A stretch of DNA of 37,834 nt, taken from contig CAJNOQ010000993.1 of the NCBI GenBank assembly GCA_905250885.1, positions 1 through 37,834 of the forward strand, written 5' to 3'. Made by a program: the position numbers and the translations under genes. Each line of letters opens with the position of its first letter. Within the stretch, counting starts at the first letter, position 1. The notes beneath the pieces were generated by a model that was not told the DNA's origin, ran no database searches, and was given only the letters and a program-made list of their open reading frames with translations. The DNA is from Didymodactylos carnosus (Eukaryota; Rotifera; Eurotatoria; Philodinida; Philodinidae). Shown here piece after piece: positions 9,695 to 24,600 of this stretch.

Positions 9695-12600
9695 ATGACT
9701 GTAGCAACTAATACTGTTGACTTAAATGCCCAGTTCGAATGGAAAACATTAATTGATTCATTTTCCACAAGCACTGATCTAGACATTAATGCTAAATACC
9801 TCAGCACGCTCAATGAACTAATTGATTCCATTCTTAAATGGTAAGTTACTTGTTATTCATTTCACATCGTATCTCATAGGTATGTCTATTTTAGGGAAGA
9901 GTTGTTAATACGTTCAGATCCATTGTATGACAAATTTTTCTTAGCATTCGTCATTTTAGCAACGAAGTATATTACCAGTGCATTACAAAATAGTACGAGT
10001 TGTTGTTGTTTTTTGTCACTAACAGATCTGTCAGATTCATACTTTCTTTCTAGTCGACCATTCGATCTACTTCGATGTAATTAATGTATCAAAAATTTTA
10101 TTAAAATATTTACTGCATCATGCATTGCCAAAGTCAAATGAGAAAAATAGAGTAAGTTTACATTTGCCTTGTAAATTTTCGAGAATAAACTAACTGTTTC
10201 TTATTATAGTTGTGTGTTATACATGGAATCCAAACATTGTGTTATGCACAATCAGATATATCATCACAAGACTATAAAGAATGTTTAGAATTAATAAAAA
10301 CAGTTGATTGTCCACAAATAAATAAAGATGGTAAGCAAACATATTCTTTTCAAAGATTGATACATTGAACAAATTCACGATTAATCATCAGACATTCTTT
10401 GATAGTGTGTAAAAGGTTTTATGATTAAAATTATTCTAAGTTTTTCTCTTTATATAATAACCTAAAAGATTTTTGCTGTTATTATCTGACGACAAGACAA
10501 ATTTTACTAATGGAAGTAGTTTTCTTGATGAAAATATTTTTTTGTCATTTTTGTTTTAGATCGTCATAATCGTGAGAAAAATGGCAATACAAAATGTCGG
10601 GAAAATCAAATGGCCGGCTCACTATGTAATATTATCTTGTGTGATTTTTCCACAGAAGATGCTATGACCAAATTATCCCAAGCCTATTCTAGTAGTAGTA
10701 GTACAGGTGGTGGACAAGGCACCGGGAGAATGACATTTTCCAGTAAGTTCATTCAATAGACATGTTATTTAATATAAAAGTATTTGCTTTTTATTTCAGA
10801 ATATTTAAGTCAGTTAATGATCAACTATTTTAAGCAACTACACGGTGATCAATTAGTATGTGATATTTTATTTAATTTACCAATATTGAATAAACAATAT
10901 CAAATTAGTATGAGTGCTATATTAACAAATAATGAATTGGTCACGATTAATGATATCACAGTGTTTCGTGAAAGGTGAGATAATAGACACCTGACAGTAC
11001 AACTCAGTTTGAAGAGAAAAATAAATAACGATAAACTAAAGACGACTTGGAGTTTAAGTGGATGAGTCAAAAATAGGAATCATCAGGAACGTTATCGAGT
11101 ATTGACAATTTATGAAAGTACAGTAGCGGCTGCTCGCTCTCTCCTCTGTCCTCTGAAGAGTTTAGAACTATTTCTATCTATGTTAGCCCATTGAGTTAAA
11201 ATAGTTGTCACATGATCGAATATATATCAACTACTTTTAAACTCTTCAATGTCTTGTTCATCTTAAATGAATTGCTCACATCCATGATTAAATATGATAA
11301 ATTCACTAGCTTTTCTTTCTAGTCTGCCACTAATATATAGTGATTTGGATTTTGTTCGTAAATGTCTTAATTTACCAATATTCGAACCGTTAACCGAACA
11401 ACGTCTGAATAGTTTTATATCGCTAACATTGAATTCATTATTCATTAGTTTAATATATATATCACTTGACCTTACCACATTGCCGCCATCGACGGTCGAC
11501 TGCGATCAGTTTCTACATGATATTGCTGGAATATCTATGAAAATAGGTGAAATGATAAAAATGTCATTACGATTCGTAAATTCTAAAGAGATTTATTTGA
11601 ATTATCATCTCTTAATTACATTATTGTTAACAAAAGGAATTAAACAAATATTAAATAATGGAAAAGAAATATCACAATCAGCGTAAGTAATTTCTGTTGT
11701 TTTTTGTTTTTTGATAATAATTTTACCCTCTTTTAGTCCATTGAACAGTCTCTTATCTCATTTGATTTGTGTTTTAATGTTATCAACGAAAGAAATATGC
11801 AACGATGTTAGAAATGAAACAGTAGCTACAGCAACAACAACGTGGCTTTCATCCATCTCATCCGTTCTTCAACCAGCTGACCGTTATTCATATTTAAAAC
11901 AAAATCAAACATTTAAACTATTTCTAACCGTATTAAGTCGACTGGTATATCGTTCAATTCACATGAATACATCCGTCGTTAGTACAACACAAACAACAGT
12001 GGTCACACCGTCAATACCGCAAGCTCCACCATTACCAACTAGTTTCAAACAACCATCGCCAACAAATGATCCAGATATCGGTATTGTATCATCGAGTGAT
12101 AACGAAGACACTGAAGAGGGTGATCAATTATTTATTTCATGTTTATTTGATGAGACGAACGGTGTACGTTCTAGAACGGGACCTCTAACATCACCATTGC
12201 CACAAAATCCAAATTCAAACAGATCAAAATCAAACAGAAAACGTCGTTTAATGAGTAAATGCTTAGAGACAGACTCATGTCAAAATTCTGAAGATACTCC
12301 AGAAGAAGATGCTGATGAAATATTAAGTTTTTTGGAAACAAATTATTTAGCTATGGACTTAACAACATCAACAGTTTTATACAATGATATCAGTGAAACA
12401 ATGAATTCTAAACAGGAGTTAGATAATTTAGCAAAAATAATTAAACATGGTCTGTCATCACCGCTATTAACACGTTTCATGAATTCGTTAATACAACAAA
12501 ATATTTTAACACGGGATAATGAAAATTATTTATTATCATGTTTAAATATTTCTCCTATCTCAACGTCAAATATACAACATTGGCCCCTAAATATTCATCC

Positions 12601-15600
12601 ACGTACACTAAATATTCTACTTAAAATTATTCTTCAAAGAATATTGGATGAAGATAAACAACAATTGAGTAAACAACCGGTACATTTAGAAATGGTTTAT
12701 ATATGGAAACAATTCCTAAAATCATTGAAAGACGTAGAAGAAAATGAAAAGCATAATGATACAGTAAATCTAGAACATCTTCAAGTGTTACTTGTATTTT
12801 TTCATCAATTACCAATAATGATAAGAAAAACATTACTGTTGAAAATAGCCAATGACATCATAACAACAAAACCAAAATATGTGATTTTATATTCGAGATT
12901 ACTTATTATATTTGAGTATATGATTCATCATTTTTATGAACCACAACCACAATTAATACAAAATGTAAGTTGTTTTCTTCTCTCAACTTCAGAGGTGCAG
13001 AATCTACCCGTGAGATTGGAAAATTTCCCTCGACAGAAAAAATTTTCCCGACATAATCCACGAACAGAATTTCTTTTTGCAATATATTTCCAAAAAGATG
13101 TTCCAAATTTTCAAAAAATTCCCCGAATCAATAAGTTTTCCGCCAATCGACCGTCGGAGCAAACAGACAGATTCTACAGCTCTGCTCATCTTTTTAAAAA
13201 ATAGACAGAAATTCAAATTATTATAAATAATTATCTGAAAGTTCATATCAACTATTTGGATGTTCATAGTCACAAGACTGAAGACAGAACAAAGTGATAC
13301 ACACTAATCGAAGATATGAGAAAAAGAGAGCTTTTGTTTATTGTATTTTTTTGTTTAGATTCAAAAGAGAATTCATGCAGCACTGAAAACATCACAGGAT
13401 ACAAATGTTGATACACAACAGGCTGATGATAGTGAACTTGATAAACAATATCGTTCAAAATATCCTCAATCAACAAGTCCAAGTTATTATCGCTTAACAC
13501 GTTGTAATGATGCATCAAAGTCAACAGATCAAGAAGCTGATAGTACATCAAAGACGATACGTATTGATGGTTTAGCCATGAATCTTTTACTTAGTAATCC
13601 AGATCAATTAGATTATAGTCAGTTGTATTCTCATCTAATAAAACAATTGGATTTTACATTACTACCGAGTGAAAATGAAAAAGATGTCTATTCATTAAGA
13701 TATTTTTATGATATATTGTGGTGTCTGCTCAGTTGCTTACCACCATCTACTACATATATGAAACATTTGTTATCAAATGACGACTGGATGCTTGATTCTG
13801 CATTAGTATTACATACGCTGAGAATAATGCCAAAATTAAATGGAAATGAACCATATTTGACGTGGTTAAATGATATGATACAAAAACAAACACCAGATGA
13901 AACAAATACGTCATTAGTTAAGCAAGTACAAGAGAAATTGAATGAACCATCTTTTCTAATCAAATTGTCATCAATTACACAGGTAAATTTTTAGAGAATA
14001 TACAAATTGAGTCTATTTTTCGACTTTCTGACTTGCATCTATGATTGAGACTTACGAGCTTTTCATGTGTCTGAACAGTCTCTAAAGTTGAATTCAGATA
14101 ATCGATCATCTCTGACATGTGCAAGAATTCAAACATTGTAACAAAAAAGAAAATCTATTAGTTAAAAGACTTTCTCAGAAGTTAGATTTTTCTTGTTTTT
14201 TTGCAGAAACTTTAGAGCAAGAATTTTTTCTTGATTTTACTTCTGACTACTAGTAGTTCTAGGCTTAAAAAACTAATAGTTCGTCTTCATTTTGTTTTAT
14301 CTTCAACGAGTATAGCTCATTTTATTTTCACTTTATCGACAAACTTTTCAACCTTTTTTTCTGCTTTTCTACTCCATTGAGCGTAACAATGAATGATTTT
14401 GCTTCTGTCAATAACTTTATTACCCTCTTAAGTAGAGATATTCGTGAGACTACCCTTCTTCGGTTTTAGTCTCGATCACAGTCCTGATTATTTTTTCTAA
14501 ATAAAACACGAAAAAATTTTCCGCCGATTAAACTGATTAAAAACTGATCAGAAATCTTCTAGAAAGATAGTTTATTTATGTACTCAAGTCGCATAAACGA
14601 CATGACAGAAGTGTAGGCATGAATGAAATTAAGTAGTTGTCGAAAGAAAATACATCCTTTTCTTGAAAATTATCTGAAAAATAAAGAAAAAATTTCGAGA
14701 AAAACGGCAGTTTTTTCACTGAAGTAACGATCCTTAGCCAGCAGAATTTTTTCATTTGATCTTGATATTGATCCTATAGGGATCGGAACTGTCCCGTTTA
14801 TGTCTACACAACTTTCTCTGTCACTGCACATGTCAAGAACATTATTACGAAAAATGTATATGCATACGCTTTTGATATGGAACTTCTTTTTTAGTTAGTC
14901 TGATATATTATTTCAGAAAAAAGTGATGACTGGAGATTAGATGAATATTATTTTTTTGTTTCCTGATTTTTCTATCACAAATTTATATTTTTAGAATCTC
15001 ATTCCTGTTTTCCTTCGTCTTCAACTTGTGTTGAGTAGTAGTATTGACTACAAAAAACGTATTTTTTCTCTTTTAGGAGCCATCGTTATTCAATGCTTTT
15101 GTGTTTAAATCAATTCTTTGTTGTCTTGAATCATCCAAAAGTGCTCCAATTCCCATCGATCAATTAGCATCAACCATTAATTTCTATATCGATGAGCTGA
15201 AAACATCTTTGAAAAACGAATTAAGTGCTCAATACGATTCATTGACATTATCACATTTCTTTGATCATTTGTATTCGATTCTAACTGAACAACCGCCAAC
15301 ACAAATCAAAACACCAACCGCCATTCTTCCAAATATACCAAAACCAATATCAAAATTAATCGATGATCGTACAAAATCAACTATACCATCTTCATTAACG
15401 ACAACAGTAGATTTAAATCAAATGTATAAACATTATGTTGGTTATTTATTAAACGATACTAATGAAGATAAAGGAAATAAAAATTATATGATGATTAAAC
15501 AAATTCTTCTTACACTTTGTAGTAAAGAGTATGATGATCAACAACTCTACATACGAATTAGTCTCGATTATACACTATCATTTTTAAATGTAAAAGTGCC

Positions 15601-18600
15601 TAAAACTGAAGTACAACAACAAGATATTTATAATTACATATATAAAAATATATTTTCAGTGTTATTTGATACTCAGTTACCAAATGATATTATTAATGAA
15701 CAGTTTTTTCATGATTTATTACATTATTTAGAAGAACAACAGCCATCACAAACATTCTTTACATGTTTACAACAAACACAACATGATCTCTATGACCTTT
15801 TATATTTAACATCAAAACAAAATTTAGCATCACAATTCTTTACAAAAATGTTAATGTTTCTTAATAAATTATTTTCATTTTCGACATTAGGATCATCAAG
15901 TGAATTAAAACCATTAATTAAGAGTTTAAATCGTATCGCCGATTTAAATAATGAACAATTAAGTCAATGGTTATCACGATTAGTATTACCTCCAACTGTG
16001 CATTCAACAATAACTGCAACATATACTCCAGAAGAATGTAAAGATGTTTTAGAAACATTTACAAAACATTTAGTTAAAAAAGATTCAGATGGTAAAAATA
16101 TTATTGGTGAAGAAGTATCATTATCCGTTCTATCAACACTCATACAATTGGCAAATGAATTATTAGGACCAAGTAAATTTGCTATTGGATTTCCACAATC
16201 TATTCAATTACTTATTATTCTTGCTGGACATGGTACTGGTTCAGGACATACTTATCTATTTCAAGCAGCTGCTATTTGGTTAGAATTTTGTGCCGATGCA
16301 TTAGACAATAGTAATAATAAAGATTCAAAAGCTACAACAACATCAACAGATGAAACAAATGTTGATAATAGGTAAGAATTTTGTCAAATATGTTTTGAGT
16401 CATTTAACAAGTTTTGCTATCGATGATGATAATAATGAGCTCTTTTCTGTACGGAGAGGATAAACTACTGAAAACAAAACGCTTCTTAGAGATTTAATGA
16501 CAGAGTAAAATAAATATTTTATTATATAATTGTTTTGTGTTCTCTTAGTGGTGGATCACTAACATCCTCTCCATTTTTATCATCTCTATTATCATCAACT
16601 GATTGTGCTACAACAATAGCAACAACAACGGATGATCCTGATTCAATGTCAATATTTCATTCAAATATATTAGAAGCAAGTGTTTACTTATTATCTTATA
16701 TTAATGATGTCTTATCATCTTTAAAACTACTGACAACACCTTCCGAAGCAGTAACAACAACGTCCGATGATCAACCATCGTTAAAACCAGTTGAACATTT
16801 GGAAGCAGATGAAGATAGTGATGACGAGGAAGAGTTCGATAGCGAGAATAATGATGAATCGAATTATGTTGAACAAACTCAAAATATTGGTGACGCATTT
16901 GATCCGAATAAATTGTGTACATATACAATCACCAAACGTGAATATATGAATCAACATTGGTATCATTGTCATACATGTAGAATGATTGATCGTGTTGGCA
17001 TCTGTCAAATATGTGCAAATGTTTGTCATAAAGATCATGATATATCTTATGCAAAATTTGGTTCATTTTTTTGTGATTGTGGTGCAAAAGACGATGGTTC
17101 ATGTCAAGCACTTGTTAAACGGCCAATGTTTACACAAACAACAACAAAGACAAAGACAAAAACAACAATATCAACAAAGAATAAAAATAAAACTAAGATA
17201 AAAAATCATAAACAAAAACAATCAAAACATAATAAACGTCATCAATTATTATCCAGACAAATTCAACAATCGCGACAAGAATTTTATACATGTATTCAAA
17301 CAAAACATGTACCTCTAAATGCATTGAGATTATTACGTATATTAAAACCATATATTGAAAATGAATATTCACAAGTGTATGATCAACAAAATAAATTTAA
17401 TATGACACAAGAATTTCTCAAATATTCATGGATAAAAGATGAACATCTTGATAATACACCACAATTACTATCAGTTACATTGTGTTCACAAGAAGGAGCA
17501 TTTGAACACGTTAAATTATCATTTGCCGGTGAACATGGACAACAAATAAAACAATTACTCAGTAAGAGACTGAGAAAATAAGAGAGAATGAGATATCTTA
17601 TCGATGTTTTAATTTATTCAATATTATGTTTTTCTTCGCTTCTTTAAGGTACAAATTCAATTCGTCGTCAAGGTATGTGTATAATGTCAAATGGTGAACA
17701 AAAACAACATTTAGTCGTTAGTCAAGAAAAAGGGAAACAGTCAATGATAACAATACTACAATTAAGTACATTATTAAAACAAGCTGTTGCTGCTTCAAAT
17801 CCCTCTACATCAGCACCATCATCAACAGCAGCAGCTCCATCAGATTCTAGCACAGCATCTAAAAAGAAATTGACATTAACAAAATTATCAACAATCAACA
17901 TACCATTTACAATTGTAACAATGCAACCAAATCTAATTAATAATGATTATTTATGTGTTACTGGTCTCAAAGATTGTCATATATATAACATTAATCATTT
18001 AGGACAAATAAAAGAGCCAACAATTGTCTTACAACCAGGTTTAGATTCAAGTGGAAATTATATTATTAAAACTCAATGGTTATTAGATAAAAATCAAACA
18101 CAGTTGGCTTTGTTAACGGCCGATTTTATAAAAATATATGATCTTAGTATTGATATTGTTAGTCCAATATATTATTTTCTATTACCAGCAGGTATGCTTG
18201 ATACATCGATTTAGAAAATTTATATAAAAATTATTTTTTTATTTTATAGGTAAAGTTCGCGATTGTACATTTTATTATAAGAAAAATGACTGTGAATGTT
18301 ATATATTAATAATGGCCTCAAATGGTTATATTTATTATGAACAATTGTGTGAAACAAGTTCAGCTAAAAATGGTTCATTCTATGTAACAAATACTCTTGA
18401 CTTAAAACATGATACAATACAAGAAACGAATGGAAATGGTATTATTCTTGGTGGAGGTGTATCAGTGTACTATTCATCAGTATTAAAAATATTACTTTGG
18501 TCGTATTTACATGGCAAAAATTTTTATGGTATTATTGATGAACAAAATATTGAACGAATGTTAATGATACGATCAATTGATATTAAAATGTCCAATGGTA

Positions 18601-21600
18601 CGACGCCAACAAAATCAACGTATCATACACTATGTCAATGGTCAGAAATTCAACGTCATCCCGGCTTAATTTGTTCAATGACACAGATGACATCGAATCC
18701 AGTTGTTTTAATGATAACACCAGAGAAAGTGCATGCTCATGAAGTTAAATTACCATCGAAAACGACGAAAACGCAAGATTTAGCAGCATTGAGACATTCA
18801 ACTAAAGCATTGGATTCGACAATTGATGATAAAACAACATTTATATTGTTGGCGGAGGATGGAAGTTTAAAAATTTTGTTAGCTGATTTAGATAAAACCG
18901 ATTATTGGCTTAATAAAAAATATCGAAAGAAAAAACAATATCCTACACTCAAACATGATCAAAATGAAGGTGAAGAGGAAGAACAACATGAAGAGGAAGA
19001 CGATGAAGGAAATGAAACAATTACACCAACGAATAGAAAACAACAACAACAAATTACATCAGTAAGACCATTTGACAATGTGGCGGCAACAGGTATGGAC
19101 CAAAGATTCTCCGTTTTTTTTTGTAATAGAACGTAAAACTTTCTCAAATACTTCGTGTCTCTGTTGGGTTACTTGAACGCTAATCTCATCCAAGAAATAA
19201 ATGCATATTGTTTGCTTCCACAAAGGCAAATCATCCTATAGTAAAATCGTTGAAAATACATTTGTTCGATCATATTTTACTATTGCATCACAACATAACA
19301 TTTCATTTTTTAGGTACACCGCGATTTCCGGTTGATTTCTTTGAATCGTGTACATTGTTAACTGAATATGAATTTGGTGGTCGTGATCTATTGGATGTGT
19401 ACAATGTAGCGCAATTAAAACTTCGTTTATCTTCTCCGGGAATGTTTGTTGCCAACGTGCGTACCGGTGGTTTTACCTTAGATGTTATTAATAAAGATCC
19501 TGATAATACAGTTTTTTGTGGTGTACGAATTCATGTTGGTTCGTATTTAATTGACAAATGTCCACAATATTTTGAATTATTTGGTCGTACGGTCCAAGTG
19601 AATTATTCACAAGGTCCAAGATGGTACGATATATGTTTAACAAGACAAGAATCATTACAAGCAGATAAAAAATTTTCGATTATTGTTGGACAATCTACAG
19701 ATACAAATCATGTAACAATTATTGATGATGTTAAAGTATACGGAAAAACAAAAGACCAATTCAATTGGCCAGATGATGTTGATAATTCATTATTGACTTC
19801 ATCATCGTCGCCAACAACAGCTGGTACAACAACAACAACACAAGCATTGTCGACATTAAGCAATAGTGATAGAGAAATAGCAACATTATCACTCATGGAC
19901 AAGTAAGTAAACACCTTCTCATCGTTATCCTATAATTTGAATGACTACTGATGCAGTTTTTCATATATTAGATGATCTGCTACAAGCGTAAATGCTTCTT
20001 TTTTTTTGTTTTCTGCCACTTAAACTAAAAGTTTTATTTTATTGTTTAGATTAATTATGTACAGTATGAATGTTCTAACTGGCTCGTTAACGTTAAATCA
20101 ATTGGATGAAACTGATCGTGTCAGAATAAATCAAGACATTGTATACATAACATCAAAATTTTTTCAACTATCCATTCCACTTAGTATTCAAAAATGTTGT
20201 CGACAACTATTATGTGAATATTATTCGCCTAATCAGGATTTGTACAATAATAATTTAGATCATTTACAATTAGACATTATTTCAACTTGTCTCTCCTCAG
20301 AAAATTTTCTTGATTCATTTGATATTGAAACATACGAAAGTTTATTAATTACATTATCGTCAATAGCACGTAAACGTCCACAAAGTATTATACGTTATTT
20401 AAATATTGTTGATCAATCAGAAGCAGCGAAAAATAAAGATGCCATCTCAAAATCGTCATCGATCACTATTTTTATACCACGACTTGTCAATATATTTATT
20501 CATTTGTTAAATAATCGTCCATCAAGTTCATTATTAGAATCTATCGATAATCCGTCTATCGATTTATCATCGATTGAAGTTACTCTGCGATTGTTAGTTG
20601 ATCTATATCATTCACTCGCAATATATGAGCCGACAGTATGTATGAATTTAGTTGTCGATGCGTATCTTAAATTGCTGACATACAACGATTATCATATTAA
20701 CTTCATGATGAAAAATTCATTAAATCGTTGCATGCAACCAAAAATAAGACGTCTGATATCAAAATTATCTACAGCAAGTGATACAAGTCAACGAGGCATA
20801 GGAAAAGAAAGTAGACAAGATAAAGATAATGATAATTCACAATCAGGTTTATTTCAGCCAATGCAACTATCAGCAAATATATATAATGATTTGAGAGCGT
20901 CTAATTTATTTACATCGGCAGCTCAAACGCAACCGCCATCTTCACTTCCACAACAGCCGCAGAGACAATCGTGTAAGTAAAATGAGTCCATCTTTCCAGT
21001 AATGCACCATGATTTTAATAAGAGTACTCTACTTAAGGTGAATGAATAAGATCGTTGACTATTCTGAAAGGAGATGTGACCAGGAAGTGAATCTGGGTGC
21101 ATTCAGATCCACTTCTTGATCCTCGTCAGATAGAAAATTTTTTTGAATTAAAACCTCCGTATTTGCTAATGTATTAAATTACTGAAGCACGTTGCTTGTT
21201 GTCAAAGTAATCTGTTCACCATTATGAGCTCGTGTTTTCGTTCTAGCAACTGCAACTGATCGTCTTCGTCAACCGTGGTCAGAGTTAGCTGCATTTTCCT
21301 CTGCTGTTCAAGCGGCTACTATAACGACGACTGGTGAGACCAATACCACATCAACAGCACCAACAACAACAACTACACCACCGATGAATCTCAGTCCATT
21401 CGGTGGCGAATTTTTTAGTCAGATGTTTCAACAGAGTGGTTTAGAAATGCCTTCGGCTAATATTAATTCTGGATCCGGTTCATTAGCGTCTGCTGGCACG
21501 GTACCTCAGTTTGATGGTGCTGGTAATCAAGATGAAGATGAGCAAGAAAACGCTATATTACAGTTTGCATTAGCAATGAGTTTACAAGATAATAGTACTG

Positions 21601-24600
21601 CAGGTAGCACTGGTACCGCAAGTGCAAACAATGGAGTAGAATCACAAGCAACTGGCAATACAAGTCATATTGCACACGGATCAGCTTCGACTAATCAACA
21701 TGCTGTAGAATGTAAAGAATTTGTTTACTATTTCTTTATTTGTGCTGTAGCGGTTACTTTTCGTTCTCAGTTTAAACAAAGATTGAGAAAAGTAACTTGC
21801 TGACTGGGTAGTTATTCATACATCAAATCTTTCTTAGTAAATAATTTTGTAGCTAGAGTAGTCTGGAAATTTCAGAATTCACAGAATTAATCGTTACCAG
21901 CTACATATCAGCAAATATGCAAACTGTCACTCATTTAAGCAATTTTTTTCCTACGGTACAGCTTAGTAAAACAAATGGAAGAAGTCAATGAGCAACAATG
22001 GGCGTACTGACTTTTAAGAATATATCTTTCATTTTTCAAATAAGTATTTTTCATCCATTTAGATGGAGATGATGATCCAGACGATGAAATCGACGAAGAT
22101 GAGGATGAAATGGATGAAAATTATAATTTGGCAAATGCTGGACATGAAGAATCACATAATCCAGACGAGCAAGATCCGGATATGCATCATATGATGATGA
22201 TGATGGCTGCAGCAGCTGCTTCCGCTCTTCAAGAAGAAGCATCTGTGACAGACAATGCTTTAGAACAACCACCACGTCAAGGTCAGCAAACACATCAAGA
22301 TTATTCTGAAACAAATAGCATGTACGATGGTGAAGCTGATGATCAAAATGGTAACGCGTCTGAAACAAGTTCAGTGAATGGTGATGGTCCAATAGAAGTA
22401 CCAGCAACTATGAATATGAGTATAATAGCAACACCAAATACACCGTTAACAGCAGTCACGCCAGCAACAACGCAAAATACTAATGATTTATATTCTCCAA
22501 ATACAACTGTTCATAGTGGCGATGGAGGTCGGGGTAGTGGTAGACGACATGAAAATTATTTAAACGGAATTGATCATAACTTATATGAACAACGTTTGTA
22601 TAGTATGAAACGTTTGATTGTTGAAAAATTATTAGAAAATATTGAGCCAGAATTGATGATGGAGAACAGTGGTATTAATTCTATTGCTTATTTACAATTA
22701 TTATTGACGTTGACAATTGAATTTGCATCGCAGAATAAAGATAAAGATTTTGTAGAATATATTATCAAAACATTATTGAAACAAATGATATTTATTAAAA
22801 ATATTAAAGAAATTGATCTGGAAGATTTAACCGATGATGAAGATATTATTAAACGTAGTCCAAAAAAAGAAATACAATTAATGTTATTAAGATTATTCAC
22901 CGTTTATGTATCTTTTATGTTAAAAGTTCAACCAAATGAGCGTGAACAATATCGACATTTATCTGTGACAACAGCCAATTATCTTAATGAGAATGGTGTA
23001 GCCGATTATTGTTTGTATGTGCTAAAAGCTGTTTATAGATATTTAATGAAACAACCAATTAATGAAAGCACAACAGCAGAACAAGCGTTAACCCAGCAAC
23101 CACAACAACCTCAACAATCGGCAGCGAACTTGGCAGCGCCAGCATTATTGAAGCCATTATTAAAACATACATTACCTGATTTATCACCATTTTTTTATAA
23201 ACCATATACAAAACATCATGCATCAGATGTATTTGAATCATACCCAGAATTATTAGCAGAAATAGCAACAAGACTACCATATCAAATGAAAAAAGTGTTT
23301 GATAGTATTGAATCTGGTGGACGCTCGTTTGATTTATCATCCTCTTGGCAAACATGTCTATGTGAATATCTCGTTTTACCTCAAGCATTATTTCTCAAAA
23401 GACAAATTCGTAAATTATTGTTATATATCTGTGGTACACGTGAAAAATATCGAAAATTAAGAGATATTCATGTACTATCAACAAATTTAATTGAAATAAA
23501 AACAATTTATCAACAGAACTTTTTAGTTGGAGATCTACAACAACGGAAAACAGCAACATCATTATCACAAATTTCATATACAACACTTGTCACACTGGTA
23601 AAGCAAAAAAAATTATTTTTATTTCTAATCTTCAACATAGTATTTGAAATATGTAAAACTGTCATTGTATAATCGTCTAAAACATTGTTTCCATCATTTA
23701 TTTGACTAATTTCTCTTTATAGACGATATAATTGTTGTTTTTTTTACTAGGTTGATCGTCTCAAATCATGCCAGGATATAAGTGTTCAACGTCGTCTTAA
23801 TTGGCAAAAGTTTTGTAAACGTGATTCATCCATTCTACAATTTTTATTTGAATTATGTTTATTAGTCGATGATTCTATTGTTCCATTTGTTTTACAATGT
23901 GTGGTAAATGCTGTATCGTCATCTTCGTCATCCTCCACATCAACTTCATCCACTTCTCAAACATCATTTGGTCGTAGTTTAAGATCATCAAAGTCGACTC
24001 GTCCACCAGAATCAACTTCGATGCCATTGACATCATCTCAAACTGACGCTATTGAAGATCTTTCATCTTACTCGATTGCAGCACAAATTCATAAACATGT
24101 TTCGCCTGATGTACTGAAATTATTTTTGAAACAATTCTTATTAGACAATAATCAACAGCAAATTCGTTGGTTAACTCATACGTTTTTCTACAATTTATAT
24201 ATAAATTCAAATTTGCAATTTCAAGAACAATTATATGAATTATTAATGGAATTATGGCCAATAATACCGCATTATGGTTCAAAAGCATTTCAATATATAG
24301 ATCTCTTAGGTTATCTTGTTGTTAAAATGTGTAAAACGGATGCAGACACAACAAATGATAAAATTTCAAAATTTTTATCTATGCTAGAAACATTACTGAA
24401 AGATGAAAATTTGTTGTTATCAAATCATCCAAATTCATCAATTTATCGTCGTTTATCGACTATTATTGATTTAGATCAAGGAGGATATTATTTAGAAAAT
24501 GAACCGTGTCTAGTATGCAACAATCCTGATATACAATATCAATCGATAAAATTACAATCAATTAAATTAGATCAACGATACACAACACAATCACATATCA

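Noticed and set aside
9993-10053. Possible frameshift in UBR4 between exons 2 and 3
   Set aside because: A 61-nt GT-AG intron with a CTAAC-like branch point and TTTCTTTCTAG acceptor explains the frame change, and the spliced segment has the same length as I recall for the human protein.
12965-13204. 80-codon in-frame extension of UBR4 exon 8
   Set aside because: It starts at a perfect GTAAGT donor, and its sequence does not resemble UBR4, whereas splicing to 13359 continues the family sequence in frame.
21083-21116. Small hairpin (GGAAGTGAATCTG / CAGATCCACTTCT) in UBR4 intron 15
   Set aside because: A stem of about 11-13 bp with mismatches and an 8-nt loop; such hairpins are common and nothing else marks it as functional.
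21751-21796. Inverted repeat GTTACTTTTC...GAAAAGTAAC in UBR4 intron 16
   Set aside because: Only 10 bp of stem; likely chance in A+T-rich sequence.
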